This document shows positions 54,613-64,000 of a DNA stretch of 64,000 nt, piece after piece. This stretch comes from Photobacterium galatheae (GTDB lineage Bacteria > Pseudomonadota > Gammaproteobacteria > Enterobacterales > Vibrionaceae): assembly GCF_000695255.1 (NCBI RefSeq), contig NZ_JMIB01000004.1, forward strand, positions 186,001-250,000. The letters are read 5' to 3'. Position numbers and translations under genes: made by a program. The stretch's first letter is position 1. Each line of letters opens with the position of its first letter. A model generated the notes under the pieces. That model was given only the letters and a program-made list of their open reading frames with translations, was not told the DNA's origin and did no database searches.

Positions 54613-56583
54613 TTACTGCGTGATCGCCTCATTTGGCGTGTTGTACTTATCAACAATGCCCTGCAATCTGTCTTTGATTTGCTGGTTCGATTCCTGATCA
54701 ATCTGCTGCTGAATTTGAGCGAGCGTGTTGCTGTCCAGCGAGCGGTAGCTCAGGGAGTTCGCCGCCACTTCGCGGGTTCCTGCATTAGTGTCGTTTTTGA
54801 GCGTTGTCATCAGATAGTTGGTGGCATCGGCACCTGGCACAAACCGTAGGGCATGGGTGGCCCGCTGACGAATGTCCGCATTTGATTGCTCAGTGTAGCT
54901 TTGCAAATCGGAGAACGTCAGATACTGCCCCATGTTGCCAAGTACAGTTAAGTGATGCAGGGTCTGTGATGGATCTGCCGATGTTTTCAGTTGTTGCAGC
55001 TGTTCACTGACATACCCGTTCGCGGTTGTTGTGTCTTCCACGCCCATGCGTTGAACCATCGCACTTTTTGCAAGGTCAACATTGGCCGACAGGCCGTCTG
55101 ACATCGTCTGGCTGTTCATCAGGTTTGAGAAGCGCTCAAAAGTTTGCGTATTTCCCTGTGGAGACAGTGCCAGTGAAGCCATGATCGACGTTGCTGCCTG
55201 GGTTTCGCTCATTCGGGCGTTCAGTGTTGTCAGCATCGCGTCTTGCGCCGGAAGGCTGGCCACGGTACTCAGGGCACTCAGATACAGGCTGAAGCCCGGC
55301 TCTTGGGTGCCAAACTTGGTCAGATCATTGGTGAGCAAATCCAGGTTGCCAGGGTAGGCGCGGGCAAAGTTTTGCAGCATGGCGCTCAGCTGGTTTTCTG
55401 CTTTCATTCGCTCCAGACCCTCCAGAGAGAGCATGGCGTCATAAAGGTCTTTGATTTCCTGATAAGCCGCTTCAGCGGTTGTGCTCACTCCCTGGGCTGC
55501 TTGATCCCGGGCGTCTTTTTCTTTGGCTTGTTGCTGCTGAGAGCCTGATGCTGCGTTGACGCTATTTCCGGTCGACAGGAAAACATCGCTGGCGGAAAGT
55601 TGAATCTGACGCCCGGCTTGCGTGTGCTTGATGAGCGCCAGTTCGACTGGACTGATGCTGTCAGTCCAGAACGTCAGTTTCATGTCCAGCAGGTTACGGC
55701 TGGTGGCCAGCGGTTGGCCGTTCATGTGGTGCTGCACACTTTCGTCTACCGATAGTTGCGTGAGCATCCGGCGGTTTTGATCCCACAGGGCTTTGTGACT
55801 GAATGTGTATTCTGCACTCAGCTTATTCTCTAAGCCGCGGGCCTGATCATACAGGGCTTTTTTCAGTTCACGACGCTTAAATAATTGATAGATCTTGTTC
55901 GCTGAAGTCGCGCTGTCGTCCAGTTTCAGGTTGTAATAAGCGGAGAATTCGCCGTTGTAATCCTGCTCTGTGCGTTCCCATTGATCCTGATCGTTGACGG
56001 TCTCAGGCACGATGTTCTGCATCAGGAAGGCGATGGTTTCCATGGTTTTCAGCGACGGATGCGGCTGCGACAAATACACTTCCTGAATTTCGCCTTCAGG
56101 TGTGGTCACAAACTCAATGCCTTCCTGGACCTGCTGACGGATCGCATCCACAATTTCCGGGCTGGTTTGCTGGTTGACGACCGCTGTGACCGTTGGTGCC
56201 GGCATTCTGAGCAAATGATAAATTTGATCATCACGGCTTTGGCGGTACTGGAATAACTCACCGGAGAGATCAAAGCGGATGCTTTGCTCAACACTGGTGC
56301 CCGGTGCTGAAAAGGCGATATCGCCGCCATACCGGACATCAAAAACCTGTTTGTTGTATTCGTGAGAAACGTTTTCTGCTTGTGATGAAGCGGGCGTCCG
56401 GCTTTCCTGAAATGCAGGCGTTTCGTTCGTTGGATTGGACTGTGTCGTTTGTGTCTGGATTGGGTCGGTCGCGGATTGAGGCTTCGATGCTTCGGCATCG
56501 GATGAACCTGAAAAAATATACAGCGAGGCGCCTGCAACCACACAGCAGACCAGAGCCAGCATGATCAGTAATTTGTTCTTCAT
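54613..56583 (-). CDS. membrane-anchored protein with vitellogenin/LPD_N-like and HEAT-like features
   Basis: 656 aa. An N-terminal transmembrane/signal segment (KNKLLIMLALVCCVVAGASL) and a low-complexity Ser/Thr/Gln linker are followed by a beta-rich part (residues ~85-330) and then helical HEAT-like repeats (TVLGNMGQYLTFSDLQSYTE, then ADIRQRATHALRFV, GTREVAANSLSY). That order (beta barrel then helical arch) resembles the N-terminal domain of vitellogenin-type lipid-transfer proteins. The resemblance is by pattern only. It is preceded by the gene at 56653, 69 bp upstream in the same direction. Confidence 0.55.
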   Translation of the reverse strand: MKNKLLIMLALVCCVVAGASLYIFSGSSDAEASKPQSATDPIQTQTTQSNPTNETPAFQESRTPASSQAENVSHEYNKQVFDVRYGGDIAFSAPGTSVEQSIRFDLSGELFQYRQSRDDQIYHLLRMPAPTVTAVVNQQTSPEIVDAIRQQVQEGIEFVTTPEGEIQEVYLSQPHPSLKTMETIAFLMQNIVPETVNDQDQWERTEQDYNGEFSAYYNLKLDDSATSANKIYQLFKRRELKKALYDQARGLENKLSAEYTFSHKALWDQNRRMLTQLSVDESVQHHMNGQPLATSRNLLDMKLTFWTDSISPVELALIKHTQAGRQIQLSASDVFLSTGNSVNAASGSQQQQAKEKDARDQAAQGVSTTAEAAYQEIKDLYDAMLSLEGLERMKAENQLSAMLQNFARAYPGNLDLLTNDLTKFGTQEPGFSLYLSALSTVASLPAQDAMLTTLNARMSETQAATSIMASLALSPQGNTQTFERFSNLMNSQTMSDGLSANVDLAKSAMVQRMGVEDTTTANGYVSEQLQQLKTSADPSQTLHHLTVLGNMGQYLTFSDLQSYTEQSNADIRQRATHALRFVPGADATNYLMTTLKNDTNAGTREVAANSLSYRSLDSNTLAQIQQQIDQESNQQIKDRLQGIVDKYNTPNEAITQ

Positions 56584-56652
56584 AGAATATTGACTCTTGA
56601 CGCAGAAATGCTCCCCGTACCTGAGGTACGGGGAGATGGATATCACCCGAGA

Positions 56653-57519
56653 TTATTTCACGGGCAGGAAGGTGCTACCTTCTGCCAGCGTATGCTCGAA
56701 GGTGTAGCCTTGCCACTCATAGATCGTCAATTTGTACTTGTCGTTCACAGAGCCGTAGATGTTACCACCAGCCAGATTTGCGGTGTTGGTAATACCATAG
56801 CCAAACCCGAATCCGTTCTGCTCGGCTTCCCAGCGGCCATAGGCTTCAAAGGCCAGATCGTCTTTGATGATAGAGACTTCACCACCCAGAGAGATCTTGT
56901 TCAGCAGAATCCGTGCTGAGGCTTCAGTGAAACCAGTCACATCCGCATTCGGCACAGCTTTCGCCGTCAGCGCCAGGTTTTCATAACCCGCTTCCAGACC
57001 CACATTCAGCTTGGTTCTGACGCCAACACCGACATCCAGAATGACTGGACCCAGTGGGATACCGGCATACAGACCCAGGTCAGGGATTGGCAGGATAGGC
57101 AAATCTTTTTTCAGGGTGCTGCCTTCTTCTGAAGACATGGTGTATTCCTGAGAAATGATATCTGTACCCATCACATTGACGTGACCGTCAACGCCAAATT
57201 GCGCATCTGTCGTGGCGGTTGCGCCCGCTTTGACAGAAGCGACCTGGATGTCGTTGTCCAGCAGGTGTCCGTCAATTCCGGCTAAGCCTTCAACACGCAG
57301 ACAGCTTTGACGACCTTGAACATACAGGAAGCCTTTAAGGGTTGAAGATGCCAGATCCTTTGAAGAATCATCGACATCTTTGGTGTAGGAACCACCAAAC
57401 TTGGCATCAACAAGTGGGTCGCCAGAGGCAATGCAGTCACCATAGAGCGAAGCTTGCGCAAAAGACGAGATTCCTAAAAGTGGTAATGCAGCAAGAGCTA
57501 ATCGTTTCGTCTTAGTCAT
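56653..57519 (-). CDS. secreted beta-rich protein, partner of the vitellogenin-like gene
   Basis: 288 aa. Signal peptide (TKRLALAALPLLGISSFAQA) and an all-beta mature protein with repeating patterns (LASSTLKGFLYVQGRQSC, ...LDVGVGVRTKLNVGLEAGYE). Two Cys pairs could form disulfides. No family recognised. It is immediately upstream of 54613-56583, so the two are probably one operon and may act together in the periplasm. Confidence 0.6.
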   Translation of the reverse strand: MTKTKRLALAALPLLGISSFAQASLYGDCIASGDPLVDAKFGGSYTKDVDDSSKDLASSTLKGFLYVQGRQSCLRVEGLAGIDGHLLDNDIQVASVKAGATATTDAQFGVDGHVNVMGTDIISQEYTMSSEEGSTLKKDLPILPIPDLGLYAGIPLGPVILDVGVGVRTKLNVGLEAGYENLALTAKAVPNADVTGFTEASARILLNKISLGGEVSIIKDDLAFEAYGRWEAEQNGFGFGYGITNTANLAGGNIYGSVNDKYKLTIYEWQGYTFEHTLAEGSTFLPVK

Positions 57520-58766
57520 TTAAGATTTCCTTATATAATGGTTTGAAAAGGTAATCTTGAGTTCCCCTGAAAATATCCCTGATGGTTGAAAACCAGTGAA
57601 ATATACAAAGTGTTCGCTAATTTCCAACCATCGACACGATTACGCTTCATTCGGAAAACGAAGTGACAGGCAGAAATATTTCTGAACTCTTTTGTCAATG
57701 TGTCGGGAACGAGTCATGAGGAAGCAATCGACTTGTTCATCATTCGCCGATACGAAACAACAATTTTTATTCTTGTTTCCTGACAGTTTCAAAGCTATCA
57801 AAACACTTGTTTAAAGTCTATCCAAATTTGTATTTTTTTAATCGAATTATTCTTGATGTTATTTATTGATAAATATTGTTGTAAATAAATTTACAATCGA
57901 ATTACATCGATTGCGTTTAATTTCTTTATATCTATTGTTTCGTATATAAGGTCAATATGTTCTATGTGATTCAAATTGAATGTAATGGCGCATGCTTTAT
58001 CAGGATGCCTCCGTGGTTCGAGAGAAAATAAAGACACCTTTAGAATAGAGGGTTTTATCTTATCGTGATGATTTTTATGGATTTATGATTCCCATTATTC
58101 TGTATCACCCCTGTATTTCAAGGGCTATTGTTTTAGGGTTTGCTAATTTTTATTGCTTGGTCTGACTGTAGAATCGTATTTTTGAATGATTATTCATCAA
58201 TTGATTCAATCTGAGAATCAACAGCCGTATGTTGGTTTTATTACAACAGTGGTTGCGTGATGATTATTCATTATCCATGATGACAAATATCATAAGTCTT
58301 ACTTAATTTAGTGTTATCGAATATCTTTAAGTTCGAAAATAAGCATAATTTATTTAGGGATATCGATGTAGAACAGAAGTTCATGTATCAGAGGATACAT
58401 TGGGAATCGTCAGAACTGTTTTCAACTTTATTGGTGTGCAGATATCTGCGTGACGCATTGATATCGCATTTAGAAAACAACCTGTTTTATTCTGAAGCGA
58501 AATAAGTTTGTTTATTTTTTATTCTGTTCATCCTATCTGGATTGGCATTTGTTAAAATCCACTCGGAAACCCGATGGGTGATACAAGGACGATTATAAAA
58601 TACGTCAGTTGAGTTTAGATGTTTAGACAAGACACCAGTGCGTGTGTTTTCACGAATGCGGCAGCTCAACAAACGTCAATACAGGTAAGAACAGGTAAAA
58701 AGCCAGCACCAGCGAGAAGTTGTTGTGGCAACCTCTCGCATGGCTGAAGAATCAGCCGGTGATGAT
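57520..58766. other. long AT-rich intergenic region
   Basis: About 1.25 kb without a supported gene. It must contain the promoter for the 57519 gene. A 64-codon frame at 58311-58505 has no ribosome binding site or family match and is not called. No tRNA or clear hairpin seen. Confidence 0.5.
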
Positions 58767-61058
58767 TTAACGCGGGATGAGCGTCAATCGGTATTGTATC
58801 TCACCGGGTAATAAAGGCGTTTTCCGATGGGAGGCATAATCGTCAAAACCGGCCCGGAAGAAAGGTGAAACTGGATTGGCCGATTGTCCGCCCGGGATAG
58901 TTAAGATGCCATCTTCTTCCCGTCCGGGCTGTACCACAAAGCGCTCAGATGCCCCAAACGCCCGGGTTTGCACGGCAGGTTCGTACAGTCCGCCAAATCC
59001 CTTCACTTCTGGCATGTTCAGCAGCCAACCCAGTTGCGGCATCTTTTTTGTAAACGGGTGCTGGATGGCTAAGGTGTTGACCGTCCCCCAGTTGAGATCA
59101 GCCAGTTTTCGGTCCGGACTGAATCGTTTGAACAGGGCTTCTCTTGAATCGACATAGACATTGATGAGCAGGCTGTCCCAGTCTTTTTCTCCAGCCGGCA
59201 GCCAGGAAGTTGGTTGCGCTTTCAGTAGTTGCCAGATGGCCGGCTCAAGGTTGTCTTTTAAGGGTTTCAGACTCAGGTCATCGGCTGACAATATTTGCTG
59301 AATCGGTGCAAAAACGGTATCGAACAAGCGGTCTCTGAAGGTCCGGGTGAGTGTATAGCCGACAGATTCAGCACAGGCACATCCCTGCCATTGTTTTAAA
59401 TAGCTGATGTCTTCCTGAAAGCGTTGCGGGTGTAATGCCAGTTGAGATAACAGCAGCGCCTGCCACCGAGCCATAAAGTGTGCTTGATTATCGAGCTGCA
59501 TCTGAAAAAAGTCTGATTCATCAAATTGCTGTCTGGCCATCAGGTTGTCACGGATCTGAACGGCGCGGCTGGCAATGGCATAACCTCCATTGCCAAATCG
59601 GGCATCATCCAGGGCACTTACAACCCGGCTGTTGGCGCTCCAGAGCCGGTGGTGCGCCGGGTTTTCAACCACAGGGACTTGTTCAGCACGATGCTGCCAT
59701 AAGGTCGCAGGATATGCTGAGGCAGGGACAGAATATTGTTGCGGGTCATCCCGGGCCGGAATCGCCCCGGTTAAACGCCATGCCGCATTCCCCTGGCTGT
59801 CTGTGATCAGCATGTTCTGAACGGGTAATCCCGCCGATTGGGTTGACGCCAATCCCTCCGCCACGCTGGATGCGGTTTCGAGCGCCATCAGCTCAAGATT
59901 GACTGCATAGGGCTGATGGGCAACCCAGGATAGAGCATAGCGTGATGAGCCAATGCGGGTCACCGGGCCTTCGGGGGATAATTCGATAGGAAAATCAACT
60001 TCGCTGGCTGGAGTTTTCAGGCGCTCTACGACCGGCACGACTTCTGTCTGCTCATCCAGCGATATCCAATCTGCGGTATCAATATAGCCGTTGGTAAAGC
60101 CCCAGGCGACCCGGCCATTAGAGCCGACCACGATGGTCGGGGTTCCCGGCAAGCTGACTCCTGTGACTTGGATGTTCTGCCCTTGAAACGAATAATTCAG
60201 CTGAGCGCGATACCAAATAACAGGCACATTTAAGCCAAGGTGCATGTCATTCGAAATCATGGCATGCCCGGAGGTGGTCAGTTGCCCGGTCACCGCCCAG
60301 TTATTGCTTCCGAAGACTTTGGGCTCCCCAATCGGCTGATAGGCCGCAAGTGAAGAGGTCGGCACCGCCAGCGGTGGAATATCGACTTGCGTCAGCGGCA
60401 GATGTGAGTTGTCCAGCGCGGCCTGAAGCGGATCTGTCTGCGTGACAAAGGCCGTCATTTGCGGCCCGAAAGCCTGCCTCAGGCGCTCCAGAACCTGTTC
60501 GCGTTCGACAGTACTGGCTTGCAAATCCAGATACATGGAATAGATCACCAAAAAGCTGTCTTCCGGTTTCCAGCGGGCTGGGACTGTGCCGCTCAGCAGA
60601 TATTCAAAGCTCTTGATTTTCTGAGCATTCAACGCGGCATTGACGCCTTGAGCATATCGTTCAAGCAGTTGTCGATGATCATCCGATAATTGATTCAGGG
60701 CAAGTTGTGCGCGTTTGCGAAACTGATGAAAGCGATGTTTTTGATCAAGTGCTAACGCATCTTCGCCAAAGAGTTCCGCCAGTTCACCGGCTGCATTCCG
60801 CCGGAGTATATCCATCTGGAAAAAACGGTCCTGTCCATGGGCGTACCCCAGCGCAAACGCAGCATCTTTACGGTTGGTGGCATGGATGACGGCGGTTCCC
60901 AGTGCGTCACGATTGAGATGAGTCGGATGTTCTGGCCCCTGAACGAAGATCTGGCCGTCTAACTGAGGCAAGTTCGCCCACAAGATTCCGTAACCAGCAC
61001 CCACAAGCGCCACGATGCTCACCGTGATTGTCAGGGCTATCGTTCTCTTTGATTTCAT
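58767..61058 (-). CDS. penicillin acylase family protein (Ntn hydrolase)
   Basis: 763 aa. N-terminal signal/anchor (RTIALTITVSIVALVGAGYG), an alpha-chain region, and the autocatalytic cut before the nucleophile Ser of GSNNWAVTG (about residue 250), which starts the beta chain. The family includes penicillin G acylases and acyl-homoserine-lactone acylases (quorum quenching). The later SANSRV and GGQSANPVSPFF are conserved family blocks. Specificity cannot be read. It lies some 7 kb from ampC/ampR, with no direct link. Confidence 0.87.
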   Translation of the reverse strand: MKSKRTIALTITVSIVALVGAGYGILWANLPQLDGQIFVQGPEHPTHLNRDALGTAVIHATNRKDAAFALGYAHGQDRFFQMDILRRNAAGELAELFGEDALALDQKHRFHQFRKRAQLALNQLSDDHRQLLERYAQGVNAALNAQKIKSFEYLLSGTVPARWKPEDSFLVIYSMYLDLQASTVEREQVLERLRQAFGPQMTAFVTQTDPLQAALDNSHLPLTQVDIPPLAVPTSSLAAYQPIGEPKVFGSNNWAVTGQLTTSGHAMISNDMHLGLNVPVIWYRAQLNYSFQGQNIQVTGVSLPGTPTIVVGSNGRVAWGFTNGYIDTADWISLDEQTEVVPVVERLKTPASEVDFPIELSPEGPVTRIGSSRYALSWVAHQPYAVNLELMALETASSVAEGLASTQSAGLPVQNMLITDSQGNAAWRLTGAIPARDDPQQYSVPASAYPATLWQHRAEQVPVVENPAHHRLWSANSRVVSALDDARFGNGGYAIASRAVQIRDNLMARQQFDESDFFQMQLDNQAHFMARWQALLLSQLALHPQRFQEDISYLKQWQGCACAESVGYTLTRTFRDRLFDTVFAPIQQILSADDLSLKPLKDNLEPAIWQLLKAQPTSWLPAGEKDWDSLLINVYVDSREALFKRFSPDRKLADLNWGTVNTLAIQHPFTKKMPQLGWLLNMPEVKGFGGLYEPAVQTRAFGASERFVVQPGREEDGILTIPGGQSANPVSPFFRAGFDDYASHRKTPLLPGEIQYRLTLIPR

Positions 61059-61230
61059 GCGCTGTCCTTTGCTGATGTTGAATGATGTCCTTCATGACAC
61101 TGCGTTTTGAACATGTTCAGTTCATGAATCATGATTCGTTCGTTGTGTTTGTGAACCAAGGCTCAAAGGAATGATAGTGGTGATTTGTGTAACTTGCTGA
61201 ATTGACACCGGAGAGATGTTTCCGCGCAGC

Positions 61231-61276
61231 AAAAAAAACAGCGCGCCAGTCTGGTGAATTCTCCAGACTGGCGCGC
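61231..61276 (-). terminator. strong terminator after the FecB-like gene
   Basis: GCGCGCCAGTCTGG (61241-61254) pairs perfectly with CCAGACTGGCGCGC (61263-61276). On the minus strand it is followed by TGTTTTTTTT. It terminates the gene ending at 61358. Confidence 0.85.
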
Positions 61277-61357
61277 GATGCGTTCTGAACGACCTTACGT
61301 GAAAAATGGCGTTCACATCGGACAGGCATGCCGATGCAAGGGGACGCCCGGGCAGTT

Positions 61358-62305
61358 TCAGGGGATCGCCGAGGTTTGGATCTCTGTAGCCGGACGCGTG
61401 AATTGCGGCAGTGTTTTCCGCAGTGCATCTGCCATGGCTTCAGAGGCGAGTATGCCCCGACAATGCGCCCAGTATTTGCCATCTACCTGATAAAACTGCT
61501 CGTTTTTGATGGCTTGCAGGGTTGGCCAGACCGGTTGTTGCTGCCATTGCAGCAGGACGTTATCTGGCTCAATCGTGCCTGAAAGCAGAATATCCGGGTT
61601 GATCGTACTCATTTCTTCCAGCGTCAGTTGGCGCAGTGCCCGGTCATCCTGACCGATTTGCTCTGGCACCCTGAGGCCAATGGCTTTCAGTACTCCCCCC
61701 GGATAGGCTGAGCCTGAATAGGCATAGACGCCATTTTCCAGAGCAACCGCAAACAGCGCCTGCTGACCCTGAACCGGGCTGAGTTGCTTTTCAATGTCCC
61801 GCATATAGAGGGCGTGTTGCTGCAAACGGGCTGTCATTAAGTCGGGTTGATCAACCAGCATGCCTATTTTTTCTGCAACCGCCAGATTTTCTGCATAGGT
61901 TTCGCCGCGTGAAGGCAGCAGTGCCGTTGGTGCAATGGCACTCAGTGCTGGATAAATGGCTTGATGGCGGGTGATGTCCGCAATGATGACATCAGGTTTC
62001 AGGGCCGCAATCCGGCTCAGATCCGGGTTGGCACGGTCACCGACAGAAACCCACCCGGTGATACGTGAAACGACAGCCGGATGCAGGTTGAGCGGGTCAT
62101 TGTCATCGGCGATCCCCACAGGGCTGATCCCGATGGCAGCCAGTGCATCTGCAAAAGCATACTCCAGTGTCACAATCCGTTGGGGCGGTGTGTTCAGAGT
62201 GATGCAGTTTCCAAGGCTGTCTGTCATGGTTGCGGCGAAGGTGGTTGTGCTGGAGAAAAGAAACAGAGAAAAGGCGATCCAGCGCAGATATCCCAACAGA
62301 GACAT
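61358..62305 (-). CDS. iron-siderophore ABC transporter substrate-binding protein (FecB-like)
   Basis: 315 aa. Signal peptide (LRWIAFSLFLFSSTTTFA) and a type III periplasmic-binding fold: PPQRIVTLEYAFADALAAIG, then the middle helix KPDVIIADITRHQAIYPALS, and C-terminal WPTLQAIKNEQFYQVDGKYW. Similar to Fe(III)-citrate/siderophore-binding FecB. No permease or ATPase gene is beside it here; the iron regulation expected for the family is not visible as a clear Fur box. Confidence 0.85.
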   Translation of the reverse strand: MSLLGYLRWIAFSLFLFSSTTTFAATMTDSLGNCITLNTPPQRIVTLEYAFADALAAIGISPVGIADDNDPLNLHPAVVSRITGWVSVGDRANPDLSRIAALKPDVIIADITRHQAIYPALSAIAPTALLPSRGETYAENLAVAEKIGMLVDQPDLMTARLQQHALYMRDIEKQLSPVQGQQALFAVALENGVYAYSGSAYPGGVLKAIGLRVPEQIGQDDRALRQLTLEEMSTINPDILLSGTIEPDNVLLQWQQQPVWPTLQAIKNEQFYQVDGKYWAHCRGILASEAMADALRKTLPQFTRPATEIQTSAIP

Positions 62306-62600
62306 GGTACTCCCTTGATGAATAGAGAAAAATATTATGGATGATGGAGCTATTGCTGCTTCATTCTAATGGCTTTCAGTGGCAGTACAAGTGGAGGAAC
62401 CTGTTCTGTACTGAGTTCGGACCCAGTTCTGGACCGGGATCGGGTTGATGCCGAGATCGCTTGATGTCCGGGCCGGATTATATTTCACGGGCGTTGGGCA
62501 GCATCCGGTAAGAATATACGCCATACTTGCGCTAACACATTGAAATTCTGTCACTGTTGGTTAGGATTTCAGCAATGTTCTGTCATGGAGTGGCCTATTG

Positions 62601-63560
62601 ATGAAAATTGTCGGGAATTGGGGCGTTGTTGTGTTGATTGTCCTGCTGCTTTTTGGGTGTGATCGATCATCCACGTCGCAGGCTTTGGGCACACTGGAGC
62701 GTGACCGGATTACTCTGACCGCCACCGCGACTGAAATCATCCGCTCGATGCCCGTAGAAGAAGGTCAGCCCGTGAAAGCCGGGGAAGTGCTGGTCGAACT
62801 CGACACAACACGTCAAATTGCAGTGCTGGCACAGACCAAGGCGCAGCAGGCAAAAGCGGAGGCTTATCTGCTGAGACTGACCAATGGGGAGCGGGTGGAA
62901 GATATTGCAGCAGCCAAAGCCGGTCTGGAGCAGGCGGAAGCCCGGCTGGTCGATGCCGAAAAAACTTATGTACGCCGTGAACGGCTGGTCAGGCAGAAAC
63001 TGATTAGTGTGGCAGAGCGGGATAACGCCCGGGCAGAGCGGGATGCGGCGAGAGCCGCCGTGACGGCTGCCCGTGAAAACCTGACCAAGCTGACCCGGGG
63101 GGAGCGCCCTGAGGATATTCAGCAGGCTCAGGCAGAACTGGAAGCAGCAAAGGCCAATGTGGCGTTGCAGCAGCGTATCCTGAGCGACTTAACGGTGGTC
63201 GCAACCCGAGACGGGATTGTCGATAGCTTGCCCTATAACCGGGGTGAACGAGTACCGATGAATGCAGTTATTGCCGTGATTCAGGCCAATACCCGCCCTT
63301 ATGCCAGAGTCTATGTCCCGGAGCCTTATCGTGTGGCGATGCTGCCCGGCAAACAAGCCGCTGTCCATGTTGATGGTGTTTCACAACCCTTTGAAGGCAA
63401 ATTACGCTGGATAGCCACAGAACCGGCGTTTACACCGTATTACGCGCTGAATGAAGATGACAGAGCGCGGCTGGTGTATCTGGCGGAGTTCGATTTGCCG
63501 GATGAAGCCCGCTCCCTGCCGTCCGGAGTACCTGTTCAGGTGGAGATGTCTATTGAGTGA
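62601..63560 (+). CDS. HlyD-family periplasmic adaptor lipoprotein of an ABC exporter (YbhG-like)
   Basis: 319 aa. N-terminal lipobox LLLFGC, a biotinyl-lipoyl-like domain (MPVEEGQPVKAGEVLVELD), a long coiled-coil hairpin (AQTKAQQAKAEAYLLRLTNG... to ...ERPEDIQQAQAELEAAKANV) and a beta-barrel domain (GIVDSLPYNRGERVPMNA). The ATG at 62601 is preferred to a TTG three bases earlier. The next gene, the ABC ATPase, overlaps it, as in YbhGFSR-type drug exporters. Confidence 0.87.
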   Translation: MKIVGNWGVVVLIVLLLFGCDRSSTSQALGTLERDRITLTATATEIIRSMPVEEGQPVKAGEVLVELDTTRQIAVLAQTKAQQAKAEAYLLRLTNGERVEDIAAAKAGLEQAEARLVDAEKTYVRRERLVRQKLISVAERDNARAERDAARAAVTAARENLTKLTRGERPEDIQQAQAELEAAKANVALQQRILSDLTVVATRDGIVDSLPYNRGERVPMNAVIAVIQANTRPYARVYVPEPYRVAMLPGKQAAVHVDGVSQPFEGKLRWIATEPAFTPYYALNEDDRARLVYLAEFDLPDEARSLPSGVPVQVEMSIE

Positions 63561-64000
63561 ACTTGCGATCTGTGCAACCGGGCTGACGCGGCGGTTCGGC
63601 GATTTTACCGCAGTGAATCAGCTGAACCTTGAAGTGCCCAAAGGCAGTATTTATGGTTTTCTGGGGCCAAACGGATGTGGGAAATCAACCACGCTGAGGA
63701 TGCTGACTGGCCTGCTGAGCCCGAGTGAAGGGGACATTAATGTGCTGGGGCTGCGTATTCCGGAGCAGGCAGAAGCGCTCCGGATGAAGATTGGTTATAT
63801 GACGCAGAAGTTTTCATTGTATGAAGACTTGTCGGTTGCAGAAAACCTGCAGTTCATTGGCCAGATTTATGGTCTGCCGTCTCGTGCACTCAAACCCAGA
63901 GTTGCGGAACTCGCAGAGACCTACAATTTAAACCGGTTATTGAAGCAACGGGTTGGCAGTATGAGCGGGGGCCAGAAACAGCGTCTGGCACTGGCGGCCG
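63553..64000 (+). CDS. ABC exporter ATP-binding protein (YbhF-like), 3' truncated by window
   Basis: The start is a TTG at 63553, overlapping the end of the adaptor gene by 8 bp. 149 codons are visible: Walker A GPNGCGKST, Q-loop YMTQKFSLYEDLSV, and signature SMSGGQKQR at the window edge. YbhF-type proteins have two such ATPase domains; the second would be outside the window. Couples ATP hydrolysis to export with the adaptor. Confidence 0.85.
   Translation, partial: MSELAICATGLTRRFGDFTAVNQLNLEVPKGSIYGFLGPNGCGKSTTLRMLTGLLSPSEGDINVLGLRIPEQAEALRMKIGYMTQKFSLYEDLSVAENLQFIGQIYGLPSRALKPRVAELAETYNLNRLLKQRVGSMSGGQKQRLALAA

Noticed and set aside
58311..58505. 64-codon open frame in the long AT-rich gap
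   Set aside because: No ribosome binding site, no recognisable family, composition like the surrounding non-coding sequence.
50264..61058. AmpC and penicillin acylase as one beta-lactam operon
   Set aside because: They are about 7 kb apart with unrelated genes in both orientations between them.

Overview
The window looks like a chromosomal segment of a member of the Vibrionaceae (Photobacterium/Vibrio-like gammaproteobacterium). The first 10 kb keep the enterobacterial-type order queC / decR-mdlA-mdlB-tesB-ybaY-ybaZ-ffs (without glnK-amtB). Protein sequences are Vibrio/Enterobacteria-like, and the core genes are visibly richer in G+C than the middle of the window.

Layout. 1-9981: core genes ending at ffs (4.5S SRP RNA). 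9992-30735: a complete 20.7 kb Tn7-like transposon with a type I-F3 CRISPR-Cas system (a CRISPR-associated transposon, CAST), inserted 6 bp past the ffs feature end with a 5-bp target duplication GCGTG on both sides. It carries tnsA-tnsB-tnsC, an Xre regulator, a six-gene GTPase-centred conflict (defence) operon, tniQ-cas8/5-cas7-cas6, a two-spacer CRISPR array, and three integron-type gene cassettes (serine protease, methyltransferase, unknown). 30741-34470: a second, decayed element of the same family in tandem, with a truncated tnsA and a large lipoprotein gene. 34479-34549: the right end of a third one. 35350-47546: accessory genes (LysR/MFS pairs, a NimR/NimT-like AraC/MFS pair, a tandem SUKH immunity-like array beside an ankyrin-repeat protein). 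48289-64000: G+C-richer chromosomal genes (beta-CASP metallohydrolase, ampC/ampR, WYL regulator/GST, a vitellogenin-like pair, penicillin acylase family, FecB-like binding protein, start of an HlyD/ABC exporter).

How it works together. The second CRISPR spacer (27639-27670) matches ffs at 9913-9944 in 22 of 32 positions. Every sixth position (6, 12, 18, 24, 30) is mismatched, as tolerated by Cascade, whose guide base is flipped out there. The protospacer ends 47 bp before the transposon end, the spacing expected for I-F3 RNA-guided insertion. This spacer therefore explains why the element, and the two older tandem relatives, sit behind ffs. Three copies of a CTAAG-N5-CTTAG palindrome, two before xre and one immediately before tniQ, point to Xre control of the targeting module. 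The cargo between xre and tniQ is a PNP-EAD1 / helical / double-GTPase / GAP1 / SLATT operon, probably an anti-phage or self-destruct system.
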